This document shows positions 45,597 through 56,756 of a DNA stretch of 64,000 nt, piece by piece. How positions within the stretch are numbered: position 1 is the first letter of the stretch; every line of letters begins with the position of its first letter. Origin of the DNA: Amorphophallus konjac (Eukaryota > Streptophyta > Magnoliopsida > Alismatales > Araceae); assembly GCA_022559845.1 (NCBI GenBank), contig CM040118.1:263027519-263091518 (forward strand), read 5' to 3'. The position numbers and the translations under genes were made by a program. The notes beneath the pieces were generated by a model. That model did not search any database. It saw nothing but the letters and a program-made list of their open reading frames with translations, and was not told the DNA's origin.

Positions 45597-46975
45597 AAAT
45601 TGACGCCTGAGCTTAAGTCTTCATTTTCAGAATTGGCGCCCTTGTCAGGGTCGTTACTTCAGTAAATGACGACTGTTCACTCAGTCATTACATCCATATT
45701 ATGTAAATATTAATATCTGTAAACATTTTCAAATTTTGATTATTATAAAAATGACGCCTTTCATGAAGGCTTCAATTCTGTAAACAACGCCCTGGTCAGG
45801 GGCGTCATATATCAAATTAAAGGGCAGGGTATATGTCGTCATTTCAATATCAAGGAATATTATAACAATTTCTTTAATTCACAGTTTATCACTAAATTGG
45901 CGCCCATGTATAGGGGCGTTCATTCAAATGACGACCTAATCCGGGTCGCTAATTCTTTGTCATATGATTTGCACCTGGCAGGTACAATCACAGACACATG
46001 GTTTTTGGAGTATGTCTGATCAAGATTCTAAAGATCTGAACAGATAGAGAAAAATAGCAGGAATTTATGGACATGATCATGCATTTGTTTACATGTAAGG
46101 GTTCATAGTTATTAAATTTTGAACATGGTATAATTATTAATTATCTAAGAAATTGGCAACGGTTTGCACGGTCGTTGAATCAAATAGCGCCCTTGCTTGG
46201 GTCGCTATTTCCATTTATGCAGTAAACAGAGAAAACACAATCCAGAAATGAAATATGTAACTCTTACAGACCTATATGCATGTTTTTAACCTAGGAATTA
46301 CAAGGTTTTGCTAAGTCTTGAGAAAACCTACCTTTTGATGCTTTGGATGGCCTTCGGTTGATAGAACGATGTTGAAGATGACAATAATAACCACAGCCGA
46401 TACTCTGTTTCAAACAGAGGAACTTGATAACAACGGCAACGGATGAAGCAGCAGGAGGAAGAGGAAGAAGAAGAACTCCTACGTTCTTCACATTCTCCAC
46501 GGCAAGACGAAGAGGAAGATGATGGGAACCCCTCCTCGTATCAACAACAGGATCGAGATGAAGGCTCCCTGATGCTTGGACGATCGACAGTAGCAGTAGG
46601 TTTGCTGAAGAAAAGAGCCAACAGGTTGGCTCGATGGGAGGGGGTATTTATAGGGAAGGAATCCTAATGGGTTTTTAGGAGTTCGATTAGAACTAAAATT
46701 TCCTTGGTAGAATCCTTACTAAACTTAAATATACATGTATCAATCTCTTTCTTAATTAAAACTTACCCCGGATAACATTCCTGTTCGAACCAAACACCAA
46801 CGGGTTAGTTTGGAAATGATGCCTAAGGTTGGGGCATTATTTTAAAAATGATGCCTCTGTCACAGTCTTCAATTCTTTTATATGACGCCTGTAAAGAGGG
46901 CGTCAATTCTTAAATTAGCACCTGCGTGAACAGTCTTCAATTAAATGACGACTTTAACGGAGGCGTTATTTATCT
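45597..46975 (-). repeat. Array of ~26-bp palindromic units, left LTR of G
   Basis: About thirteen units in three clusters (45597-45985, 46150-46214, 46838-46975). Typical arms are ATGACGCC and GGCGTCAT around 8-9 bases, for example ATGACGCC...GGGCGTCA at 46881-46908 and TTGGCGCCC...GGGGCGTTC at 45896-45922. Most arms contain CG. Copies in the right LTR lie at 53186-54570, some with C-to-T or G-to-A changes. Confidence 0.8.
46645..46653 (-). promoter_or_regulatory. TATA box of LTR G, left copy
   Basis: CTATAAATA on the minus strand, followed by CCCCCTCCCAT. The same is at 54235-54243 in the right LTR. The box is identical to that of LTR D. Confidence 0.62.
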
Positions 46976-47088
46976 TGGCCCTTTTTGTTATATGTTTTAA
47001 GTGTATATGAGTTGAACTTTTTATCATTGGTTTTAAATCTTTTATTCTATTTAAGATTTTATTCTTTTAATTTACCAAGGTTGCTACA

Positions 47089-47102
47089 CCCTCCCCCACT
47101 TA
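47089..47102 (-). other. Polypurine tract of G
   Basis: Minus-strand TTAAGTGGGGGAGGG run directly next to the left LTR. Confidence 0.85.
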
Positions 47103-47183
47103 AAAAGAATTTGGTCCCCAAATTCAATCGCACATATTTATGGAGAGTGTAGGACTCATACCTCTTTAGAATAAATCCGGGAA

Positions 47184-47834
47184 TCACTTCTTCATAGACT
47201 CCTCGGTCTCCCATGTGGCTTCGTGCTCTGAGCATTTACTCCATTGCACCTTTAGCATGGGAATTATTTTATTTCTTAGTATACGAACTTCACGATCGTG
47301 GATCTTCATAGGCTTTTGTTCATATGTGAGATCCTTTTGAATCATCAGGTCTCCATGATCAATGATATGTGACGGATCGTGCACATACTTCTTCAGCATG
47401 GATATATGGAATACATTATGGACATCGGACAATTGAGGAGGCAAAGCAATGCGATAAGCAACCTCGCCAACTCTTTCTAATACCTCAAAAGGTCCGATAA
47501 ACCTTAGTGTAAGCTTGCCCTTAACACCAAATCTCCTTATTCGACGTCCAGATGATACTTTGAGAAATACGTGATCTCCGACTTGGAATTCGAGATATCT
47601 TTTTCTTGTATCAGCATAATCCTTCTGTCTAGACTGAGCTACTTGAAGTTTCTCTCTAATCATCTGAATCTTTTCGGTGGTATCCCTTACCATGTTTGGG
47701 CCTAATAGTTGTTTCTCGCCAACTTCATCCCAACACAAGGGTGATCGGCAACTCCTTCCGTATAAGGCTTCGAAAGGTGACATCTGTATACTTGCCTGGT
47801 AGCTGTTGTTGTATGCAAATTCAACAAAAGGCAA
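47184..47834 (-). pseudogene. pol: Integrase C-terminus and chromodomain of G
   Basis: 216 codons: end of the integrase core (VEFAYNNSYQASIQMSPFEA), GPF/Y module (IGPFEVLERVGEVAYRIALP), and a chromodomain-like end (PMLKVQWSKCSEHEATWETE). It stops at a TGA (47184-47186) where the alignable D copy continues for a few residues. It is in a different frame from the integrase core upstream, with the frameshift near 47840-47870. Confidence 0.9.
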
Positions 47835-47859
47835 GTGATCATGCCAGCTTCCACCAAAA

Positions 47860-49068
47860 TCAATGATGCAAGCTTCTGAGCATATCTTCTACTACCTGAT
47901 TAGGTCTCTCGGTCTGACCATCCGTTTGAGGATGAAAAGTTGTACAAAAGTTAAGTCTCGTCCCCAGCGAATGTTGTAGACCCTTCCAAAAGTGAGAAGT
48001 AAAACGAGGGTCTCGGTCAGACACGATTGAGATAGGTACTCCATGTAACCTGACTATCTCCTTAATGTATAATGCAGCAAGGATGTCAATTGACCATCGG
48101 CTCTTGATTGGCAAGAAATGGGCCGACTTGGTCAGACGGTCTATGATGACCCATATTCCATCATGTCCTCCTCTAGATTTCGACAGACCCATAATGAAGT
48201 CCATACCGATATCCTCCCACTTCCACTTGGGAATATCAAGAGGATGTAGCTTATCGGCAGGCTTTTGGTGTTCCGCCTTGACTTGTTTGCAAGTGAGATA
48301 GCGAGACATGAAGTCTGCTATTTCTCTTTTCATATTGGGCCACCAAAAGGTCCTTTTTAAATCTTGGTACATTTTGGTAGATCCTGGATGAATCGTGTAC
48401 CTTGATCTGTGAGCTTCATCTAACATCTTCTTCTTTTGCTCTGGACAATCTGGGATGCAATTTCTATCTCTGAATAACAATCTTCCGTCTGAAGCTAATT
48501 TGAAATCAGATCGCTCTTCCATCTTGCCCTTGATTTCCACTAATACCGAGTCATTATTTTGCAATCCTTGTATCTCTGAGAGTAGATCTGGTTGTATGCT
48601 TATATGGGATAGTGTGACACACCTACTCTCCTTGTCCATGCTTATATTAAGTCTAGTGAACTGTTCTAGCAACTTCCACTCCTGAATCATACGATTGGCT
48701 AATATTACTCTTGGCTTGCGACTGAGGGCATCAGCTACAGGATTACCCTTTCCAGGATGATATTGTATTGTGAAGTCGAAGTCCTTGAGATATTCTAGCC
48801 AACGTCTTTGCCTCATATTCAATTCCTTCTGAGAGAAAAGATACTTAAGACTCTTATGATCTGAGTATACAGTGAACTGCACTCCGTATAAGTAATGTCT
48901 CCAGATCTTCAATGCAAACACTACCGCAGCCAATTCTAGATCATGTACTGGGTAGTTCTCTTCACGCGTCTTTAGCTGTCGAAATGAGTAGGCTATAACT
49001 TTCCCTTGTTGCATTAAAATACATCCGAGGCCAATGCCAGATGCATCGGTGTATACTTCAAATTTCAT
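47860..49068 (-). pseudogene. pol: RNase H and integrase core of G
   Basis: 402 codons. RNase H ([37 protein letters not shown]) is followed by the spacer with HPGKGNPVADALSRK. The integrase zinc site is HRSRYTIH...RYLTCKQ, where the first Cys is Tyr, unlike D, where the second is lost. The core has MDFIMGL, SDRDPRFTSHFW and TDGQTERPNQ, so all three catalytic acids are present. It ends after VEDMLRS at the frameshift. Confidence 0.92.
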
Positions 49069-49221
49069 GCCTTCAATTGGTAAAGCTAAAACCGGGGTAG
49101 TAGTTAGGTGATCTTTGATGGCTTGGAAGCTTCTTTCACATTCCTCACTCCATTCATAATGTATCTCCTTGCGTGTTAGTCTAGTGAGTGGTACGACGAT
49201 CTTGGAGAAATCCTTGATAAA

Positions 49222-49542
49222 TCACCGGTAATAGCCCGCAAGACCCAGGAAACTACGGATCTCACTAGCATTGGTCGGTCTCTCCCAATTCTTTACAGCT
49301 TCAACATTTGATGGATCTACGGACAAACCATCTTTTGATATAACATGCCCCAAGAAAGATACTTCTTCTAGCCAGAATTCACATTTACTAAGCTTTGCAT
49401 ATAATCGATTTGTCCTCAATATTTGTAATGTAATCCTCAAATGCTCCTCATGCTCTTCCTTGGTCTTTGAATAGATCAATATATCATCAATGAAAACCAC
49501 TATGAATTGATCTAGATGAGGCATGAATATACTATTCATCAA
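49222..49542 (-). pseudogene. pol: Reverse transcriptase of G, C-terminal part
   Basis: [10 protein letters not shown] with the Asp pair, then [15 protein letters not shown] and LAGYYR, ending at a TGA (49222-49224) in place of an Arg codon, as expected from CGA to TGA. It is in frame with 49543-50739 across a TAG. Confidence 0.9.
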
Positions 49543-50739
49543 CTACATAAAGGCAGCAGGGGCATTGGTTAGTCCAAAAGGCATAACAACAAATTCATAG
49601 TGCCCATACCTGCTCCTGAACGCGGTCTTATGAATGTCCTCATCTTTAATCGTCAGTTGATGATACCCCGATCTGAGATCAATCTTCGAGAAGTACTTGG
49701 ATCCAGATATTTGATCAAACAGTTCATCGATTCTCGGTAGTGGATACTTGTTCTTAATAGTGAGATGATTCAACTGTCGATAGTCGATGCATAACCTCAT
49801 GGATCCATCCTTTTTCTTCACAAATAGTATAGGTGCTCCCCATGGGGAAGTACTCGGCCTAATAAATCCCTTCTTTAGAAGTTTCATCAATTTTTTCTTT
49901 AGTTCTTTGAGTTTAGCCGGGGACATCCTATATGGTGTCTTAGAAACTGGACCAGCACCAGGGATCAAATCGATGGTGAAGGCCACTTCTCGTTGTGGAG
50001 GTAATCCAGGTAAATCTTCCGGAAACACGTCCGGAAATTCTTGCACAACAGGGATGTCTTCTATCTTAGTCTCCTTAGTTTCCTTAATGGTGACAAAAGC
50101 AAGGAAGGATACACATCCTTTCCTTATTAGCTTGCTAGCTTGGAGGGCCGAAATAAGAGGCGACTTGCTCCGACACTTCGAACTAGTATAGACCAGTTCT
50201 AAAAATTCTTTGAAGGTAACCTTGCTATTACGGCAATCAACAGTTGCCTGGTATTTGGATAGCCAATCCGCTCCTAATATGATATCATATTGCTTTAAAT
50301 CTAGGCATATTAGATCGATAGGTAAATTTCTTCCTTCTACTAAGACTTCGCAGTTTTGATAATGGCGAACAATATCGGCTTCGTTTCCAAGAGGAGTTGA
50401 GATAACTAATTTTATCCACTCCAGTTCCATAGATAATGGGTCAGCAAACTTCTTGGAAATAAATGAGTGCGATGCACCAGTATCAAATAAGACATATGCA
50501 GACTTGGAATAAACTTGCAGTGTACCTTCCACTAGTCCGCCTTCGTCTTGTTCTATCTCCTTAATAGCTTGGAGGCGTGCATTCTTCATTACCAGGCGTT
50601 TCCCATCACCGGCTTGATCATTGAGCAACGGGCAGTCGGGAATCCGATGATCACGGCTCCCACAACGGAGACAAGCTCCAAGTTTTCTCCAACATTCTTC
50701 GGCCTTATGTCCGACCTTGTCACAGTGTTTACACACCAC
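49543..50739 (-). pseudogene. gag-pol: Zinc knuckles, protease and reverse transcriptase N-terminus of G
   Basis: 398 open codons within the longer gag-pol frame. Two CCHC knuckles (residues 3-16 and 23-36), protease DTGAS with catalytic Asp 86, GADWLSKY, a [20 protein letters not shown] linker, then reverse transcriptase with [22 protein letters not shown] and [13 protein letters not shown]. It ends at TAG 49543-49545 where a Gln codon is expected (CAG to TAG). Frame and motifs show that gag and pol form one open frame in this family. Confidence 0.92.
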
Positions 50740-51521
50740 TTTAGAAGGTGTGGTGTTATTGGAGAAAGGTTTGGTCTTCTTGAACTTTTGCTCTTGGGAG
50801 AGTGTTCCTCCATTATTTGGCCTCTTCTTGTAGAAATTGGGTTTAAAGGAACCAGAACTAGTGACATGTTCCTTCTTATCTCTCCCACTAATCTAATCAG
50901 ATAGTTCCGCGGCATCTTCTAATAACTGGGCTCGTCGTACCATCTCCGAATAGACCTGTATGTCCATCGGCACCAGCTGTGTGATATATTGGGGCCTGAT
51001 CCCATTAAGAAATCTCCTAGCTTTCATTTTCTCGGTACTGACTAGATGTTTAGCATACCGGGACAACCTAGATAATTGTGCCTCGTACTCAGCTACCGAC
51101 AAGGATCGTTGCTTAAGAGCGGCGAACTCGGCAGCTTTCTTCTCCTGAATTCAGTCTGAGAAATACTTAGTGTTGAAATGTTCCACAATTTCCTCCCATG
51201 TAACTTGGTCCTGCTCTAAAGTGGCTTCTACCGACTCCCACCAGCATCGGGCGTCTCTCTCCAGTTGAAATGTTGCTAACATGACCTTCTCTTGGTCCGT
51301 ACATTGCATAACTCTAAAGATACGTTCAATCTCTCTGATCCAATGCTCGCGTCATCTGGATCAGTGGATCCCATGAACTTAGGAGGGTTCATGTTTCTAA
51401 AGCTTTGATGGAGATTTCTCGCTCCACGGTGCGCACCACCTTGTGCCACCTATTGAAGTGCCTGCGTCATGCCTTGAATAGTGTGTTGCATGTTACGCCA
51501 CTGAGCACGTTCGGCAGCCAT
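50740..51521 (-). pseudogene. gag: Gag of G, broken
   Basis: ATG at 51519-51521 (MAAERAQWRN). Stops: TAG 51450-51452, TGA 51151-51153 (at an expected Arg codon) and TAG 50893-50895. A frameshift lies near 51345. Recognisable Ty3 Gag parts include VTWEEIVEHFNTKYFSD and LSVAEYEAQLSRLSRYAKH, the latter close to D's Gag. Confidence 0.87.
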
Positions 51522-51674
51522 TAACCTACAAGGATTTTAGATAACTAATTAATATGAGATTCGACCAAGAATTGAGTATCTAGATTACCTTAACCCATGG
51601 TTCTACCCAATCTCACCTATTAAAGGTTTAAACCTATCCTTGGACTTGGGTTTCCTAGGAATTGAATATCCTAG

Positions 51675-51686
51675 GCTCTGATATCA
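51675..51686 (-). other. Primer binding site of G (TGATATCAGAGC)
   Basis: One base away from the usual TGGTATCAGAGC (G to A), seven bases inside the right LTR. Confidence 0.85.
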
Positions 51687-51693
51687 CAAAAAT

Positions 51694-54678
51694 TGTCACG
51701 CCCCGAACGCGGAAGGAACCCGGAGACGCGTGACGAGTTTATATAGATCATGTCAATCAGAGCGTTAGTGTATTCGACACAAAGACAGAGCGCGCAAGAG
51801 TAAAATGACCCAATCCTTTATTTCATCAAAACCTTCAAAGTACTTCTATTACAATCCTCTTAATGAAAGTGCTAAGACTCAATAAAATGAAAAGTACAAT
51901 GATTGACTCAAGAATGTAGAAAAGACAAGACTAGATAACGCTTGGATAGTTGGAGTAGCTCTAATCTCATCACTCTTGACTTTCCCCATCTGAAAGAGTT
52001 TCGTCCTCAGACTTACCTAAAAAATAAGGGAAAAACACTACATGAGCAAACACTCAGTAGGGATTATATCTCAAGAGCTAGCTTGCTTTAAGTAAATTAG
52101 AAGTTAGATGAATGCAATTTAGCTATGCATGTTCGCGTAAAACGACAATAGAGAATGTATAACAAGAGAATAGATTATGTATATCAAGTGATAGTGAGTG
52201 AACTAGCAAGTCTGTCAAGAACTCATGTTAAGATAGCAAGATAATCAAGCACGTATATCTATCATGTCAAGTGATCATGTCATGTCAAGAATTGGCTATC
52301 ATGTTTCAAGCAAGTACAATAAATACCCTTTCCGGGTTACGCAAGTCATGTCATGTCAAGTCAAGTCAAGTACGAGATTTATGGAATGTCTATCAAGCTA
52401 GTCATGCACTTCGGTACAATGCCATACCGTGATCATTACAACTCCCATGGGCACTAGTACTTTTGGGTGCTCCTCCCAGGACCAGATCAGGCCCTATATA
52501 CGTAGGCATTGATCATGTATTTTTGACATCCACTATAGTTATAGCCAATATAGAATTCCAAGGATTCAAGCTGGTATGAACTTTAAGGTAGATCGTGCGG
52601 AATAGAATCACAAGGATTGAACATGTAGGGACGATAATAACGGTATAACCACGATTCGTATTAAAACTAGGTGCAATCGGCTCCCTGACTTGGGTGCCAA
52701 GACAATAAGAATAAGCGCTCATATAGAGATGGTCGCTCGTTCTTGTACATGATAAGGTAGATAGAATTAGTGTCCACAAGTATGGCACATCATTCTTAAG
52801 CAGTATTAATAGCATGGTTTTCCATTCCATTAAAGAGTATTCTCATGACATCAAAATAGCATATCATGAGGGCCGGTATACCATGTTTCTTTAGAGTGAC
52901 ATGGAAATCAAGTAGTGTCATGGGTTTTGATGGTACAACCTGCTCGGCTGCCTTGAGGGAATCCAAGGCTAGCGAAGTCTTCGGAGGTCTCTATGATAAA
53001 GTCACTGGTCCAAAGCAACGAAATGTCCCATGGAGGGTTCATGTATCACCGAGAAATAGTGGGTAATCGATAAAACATCATGAAACGTGGGGCTATATTC
53101 ACGGAATGGAATATAGTGCTAGTGTACACAACCCATGGTCAAGGGTTATAGAAAACCACGAAAATCAAGAAATTAGGAGATCGATAAATTGACGGCCTGA
53201 GCTTCAGTCTTCATTTTCTGAATTGGCACCCTTGTCAGGGCCGTCAGTTCAGTAAATGATGACTGTTCACTCAGTCGTTACATCCATATTATGTAAATAT
53301 TAATATCTGTAAACATTTTCAAATTTTGATTATTATAAAAATGACGCCTTTCATGAAGGCTTCAATTCTGTAAATAGCGCCCTAGTCAGGGGTGTCATAT
53401 ATCAAATTAAAGGGCAGGGTATATGTCGTCATTTCATAATCTAGGAATATTATAACCATTTCTATAATTCACAGTTTATCACTAAATTGGCGCCCATGTA
53501 TAGGGGCGTTCATTCAAATGACGACCTAATCCAGGTCGCTAATTCTTTGTCATATGATTTACACCGGGCAAGTACAATCACAGACACATGATTTTTGGAG
53601 TATGTCTGATCAAGATTCTAAAGACCTGAACAAATAGAGAAAAATAGAAGGATTTTATGGACATGATCATGCATTCATTTACATGTAAGGGTTCATAGTT
53701 ATTAAATTTTGAACATGGTATAATTATTAATTATCAAAGAAATTGACGACTATTTGCATGGTCGTTGAATCAAATAGTGCCCTTACTTGGGTCGCTATTT
53801 CCATTTATGCAGTAAACGGAGAAAACACAATCCAGAAAGAAAATATATAACTCTTATAGACCTATATGCATGTTTTTAACCTAGTAATTACAGGGTTTTG
53901 CTAAGTCTTGAGAAAACCTACCTTTTGATGCTTTGGATGGCCTTCGGTTGATAGAACGATGAAGAAGATGATAATAATAACCACAGCCGATACTCTGTTT
54001 CAAATAGAGGAACTTGATAACAACGGCAACGGATGAAGCAGCAGGAGGAAGAGGAAGAAGAAGAACTCCTACGTTCTTCACGTTCTCCACGGCAGGACGA
54101 AGAGAAAGATGATGGGAACCCCTCCTCGTATCAACAACAGGATCGAGAGGAAGGCTCCCCGATGCTTGGACGATCGACAGCAGCAGTAGGTTTGATGAAG
54201 AAAAGAGCCAACAGGTTGCCTCTATGGGAGGGGGTATTTATAGGGAAGGAATCCTAATGGGTTTTTAGGAGTTCGATTAGAACTAAAATTTACTATGTAG
54301 AATCCTTACTAAACTTAAATATACATGTATCTATCCCTTTCTTAATTAAAACTTACCCTGGATAACATCCCTGTTCGAACCAAACACCAACGGGTTAGTT
54401 TGGAAATGATGCCTAAGGTTGGGGCGTTATTTTAAAAATGACGCCTCTATCACAGTCTTCAATTCTTTTATATGATGCCTATAAAGAGGGCGTCAATTCT
54501 TAAATTAGCGCCTGCGTTAATAGTCTTCAATTAAATGACGACTTTAACAGAGGCGTTATTTATCTTGGCCCTTTTTGTTATATGTTTTAAGTGTATATGA
54601 GTTGAACTTTTTATCATTGGTTTTAAATATTTTATTCTATTTAAGATTTTATTCTTTTAATTTACCAGGGTTGCTACA
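51694..54678 (-). repeat. LTR of G, right copy (5' LTR)
   Basis: 2985 bp; about 4 of the first 55 bases differ from the left copy, fewer elsewhere. Contents as in the left LTR, including the palindromic array (53186-54570) and TATA box (54235-54243). Confidence 0.95.
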
Positions 54679-54683
54679 AGTAT
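54679..54683. repeat. Target site duplication of G, right copy (AGTAT)
   Basis: Partner of 44100-44104. Confidence 0.95.
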
Positions 54684-55569
54684 TCTGCTCCCAAGAGCTA
54701 ATCAATACGCGGCAATGGATATTTGTTCTTAATTGTGAGTTGATTCAGTCGCCGGTAGTCAATACAGAGCCTGAGCGATCCATCCTTCTTCTTGACAAAA
54801 AGAACTGGCGCACCCCAAGGGGATGTGCTAGGTCGAATGAAACCCTTGTCTAATAACTCCTGAAGTTACTTCTTCAGTTCCTTAAGTTCTATGGGGGACA
54901 TCCTGTAGGGGGCTATTGAAATAGGTGCTGCTCCTGGGATGAGTTCAATGGAGAAGTTTATTTCCCTTTCGGGTGGTAAACTGGTTAAATCTGATGGGAA
55001 TACATCAGAAAACTCATTTACGATGGGGACATCTGCTAAGATTATCTCCTTAGACTCGATAACAATCACAGATGCAAGGAAAGCTTCACATCCTTGTGAA
55101 ATTAGTTTGCAAGCGTGAAGAGAAGAAATGATGGTAGGATGTTTCCTATACTTGATACCAAAGAAGGAAAATATTGGAAGACTAGGTTTCCAAAAAGAAA
55201 TAATCCGATTGTGGCAATTGATGTAGGCATCATGATCTACAAGCCAATCTACCCCTAAAATAGCATCGTAGCCTCCATATCAAGGCATACGAGGTTTGTA
55301 GGAAGATTGTGTCCTTCTACTATTACCCCACTAGCAGGATAATAGTTTGTGAGTTTGGTTCTGGGACCTAAAGGTGTAGTAATAGTCAGTTCCGTATGTA
55401 AAGGAACTGATGAAAGAGGTAAAGTTCTTGCGAAGGATGTAGATATAAAAGAATGAGAAGCACCAGTATCAAATAATATGAATGCAGGATGTGAACAGAT
55501 GTGTATGGTACCTTCCATAAGCCCATCATCCCTGGGCGCTTCATCATCTAAAATGGCATTAAGACGAGC
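54684..55569 (-). pseudogene. pol: Protease and reverse transcriptase N-terminus of D
   Basis: 55255-55518 holds the protease ([14 protein letters not shown]) and a frame break near 55265-55280 right after LVCLDME. 54866-55069 resumes with VNEFSDVFPSDL and YRMSPIELKELKK, then a stop, then the start of reverse transcriptase with [10 protein letters not shown] and LCIDYR, another TAG, and the G insertion at YF|SK. Confidence 0.88.
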
Positions 55570-56523
55570 CTATCTCTTACGTCCACCTCTAGAAGATAGC
55601 TCCTTTATAAGAGGGCAATCCGGCATGCGGTGCTCCCTGCTGCCACAACGTAGACAAGCGCCAAGGTGCTTCCAGCATTCTTCGACCGAATGACCAAACT
55701 TCTCACAAAAGGTACAGACCGTGGCGACCTGCTTATCTTCTTCCTTGACTTTCTTGTTCTTGTGGTAGCCACTACCACTCCTATTTCGGGATCTTTTCTT
55801 ATTATCACGGGATTTGTAGGGTTCCGTGATGCTGAACTTACTTTTCTTATCACACCGATATGATCTTCGGCTTGATTCTTCGCCCATACCTTTTAATTTC
55901 TCGACCTTATCTAAGGTCCTTTCACATAGGTGTGCCCGCTGGACCATTTTTGCATATGTACGGATATTCTGGGTCCCCAGTTGTTGAATATATCTGGGCC
56001 TTAATCCATCCAAAAATTGATTAGCCTTCAGCAAGTCAGTTCTAATCAGATGAGAAGCATAGGGTGCCAGTTGGGAAAATTGAAGTTCATATTCTGCCAC
56101 TGACAACCTGCCCTGGCATAGAGAAGCGAACTCCATAGCCATCCGCTCCTTAATATGCTCGAAAAAGTACTTGGCACAAAATAAGGTAAGAAAACCTTCC
56201 CATGTGTGTGGTGCGTCAGCTGGGGGTGCCGGTACTGACTTCCACCATGTACGTGCATCATTGTTGAGTTGAAAAGTAACAAGGCACACTTTTTCCTGGT
56301 CTGTACATTGTATGACGTCAAATATCTGATTCATTTCATCGATCCAGTTCTCGGCCTCGTCCGGATTAGAAGAACCATGGAATCGTGGAGGGTTTAGACT
56401 CTGAAAGTTGCGATGTAGTTCTCCAGCTCTTGCTCCTGCGCCTGCTTACGCCATGGTTTGCAATGCTTGTGTCAGACCCGCAACGGTCTCTTGCATACCA
56501 TTCCAGTCTATGCGATGAGCCAT
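55570..56523 (-). pseudogene. gag: Gag of D, two stops
   Basis: ATG at 56521-56523 (MAHRIDWNGM). A TAA at 56446-56448 cuts it after 25 codons; the frame then stays open to TAG 55570-55572. It shows FDVIQCTDQEKVCLVTFQLN, ARTWWKSVP and LSVAEYELQFSQLAPYA, a basic linker, and two knuckles CTFCEKFGHSVEEC and CLRCGSREHRMPDC. Gag of G has the same plan. The frame continues into protease, so gag-pol was one frame. Confidence 0.9.
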
Positions 56524-56737
56524 TACAATAAGAATAAGGTATCTGAGAAGAATAATGAATTTGTTAATTCCCATGGAATGAGTGGGTTTAAGCTAGAGTT
56601 AATTTACTATTTTATCCCCGGGCTCTACCCAATGTCTCACATAGATGGGGAATTTCTTCCTTAGTTCAAAGGTATGGGTCCTAAAACTTTGGACTTATCA
56701 TATGACATGACTTTTCTCCCTAAGTCATTGGACTTAG

Positions 56738-56749
56738 GCTCTGATACCA
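56738..56749 (-). other. Primer binding site of D
   Basis: TGGTATCAGAGC on the minus strand, seven bases inside the right LTR, the same spacing as in G. Confidence 0.92.
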
Positions 56750-56756
56750 ACTTAAC

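Larger units (their letters stand above)
44105..47088 (-). repeat. LTR of G, left copy (3' LTR)
   Basis: 2984 bp. It contains a region with many TCAAGT/CATGTCA short motifs (44640-44800), an array of palindromic units (45597-46975), a minus-strand TATA box (46645-46653) and a GGAGGAAGAGGAAGAAG purine stretch (46455-46471). The right copy is 51694-54678. No gene is supported. Confidence 0.95.
44105..54678 (-). mobile_element. Element G: full-length Ty3 chromovirus in D's reverse transcriptase
   Basis: 10,574 bp with LTRs of 2984 and 2985 bp (TGTCAC...GCTACA), primer site, PPT and exact target duplication. The internal 4.6 kb encodes gag, protease, reverse transcriptase, RNase H and integrase with chromodomain in the usual Ty3 order, broken by about five stops and two frameshifts. 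Protein motifs, PPT and LTR start are close to D, so a Tekay/Del-like relative of D. Not active as it stands. Confidence 0.93.
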
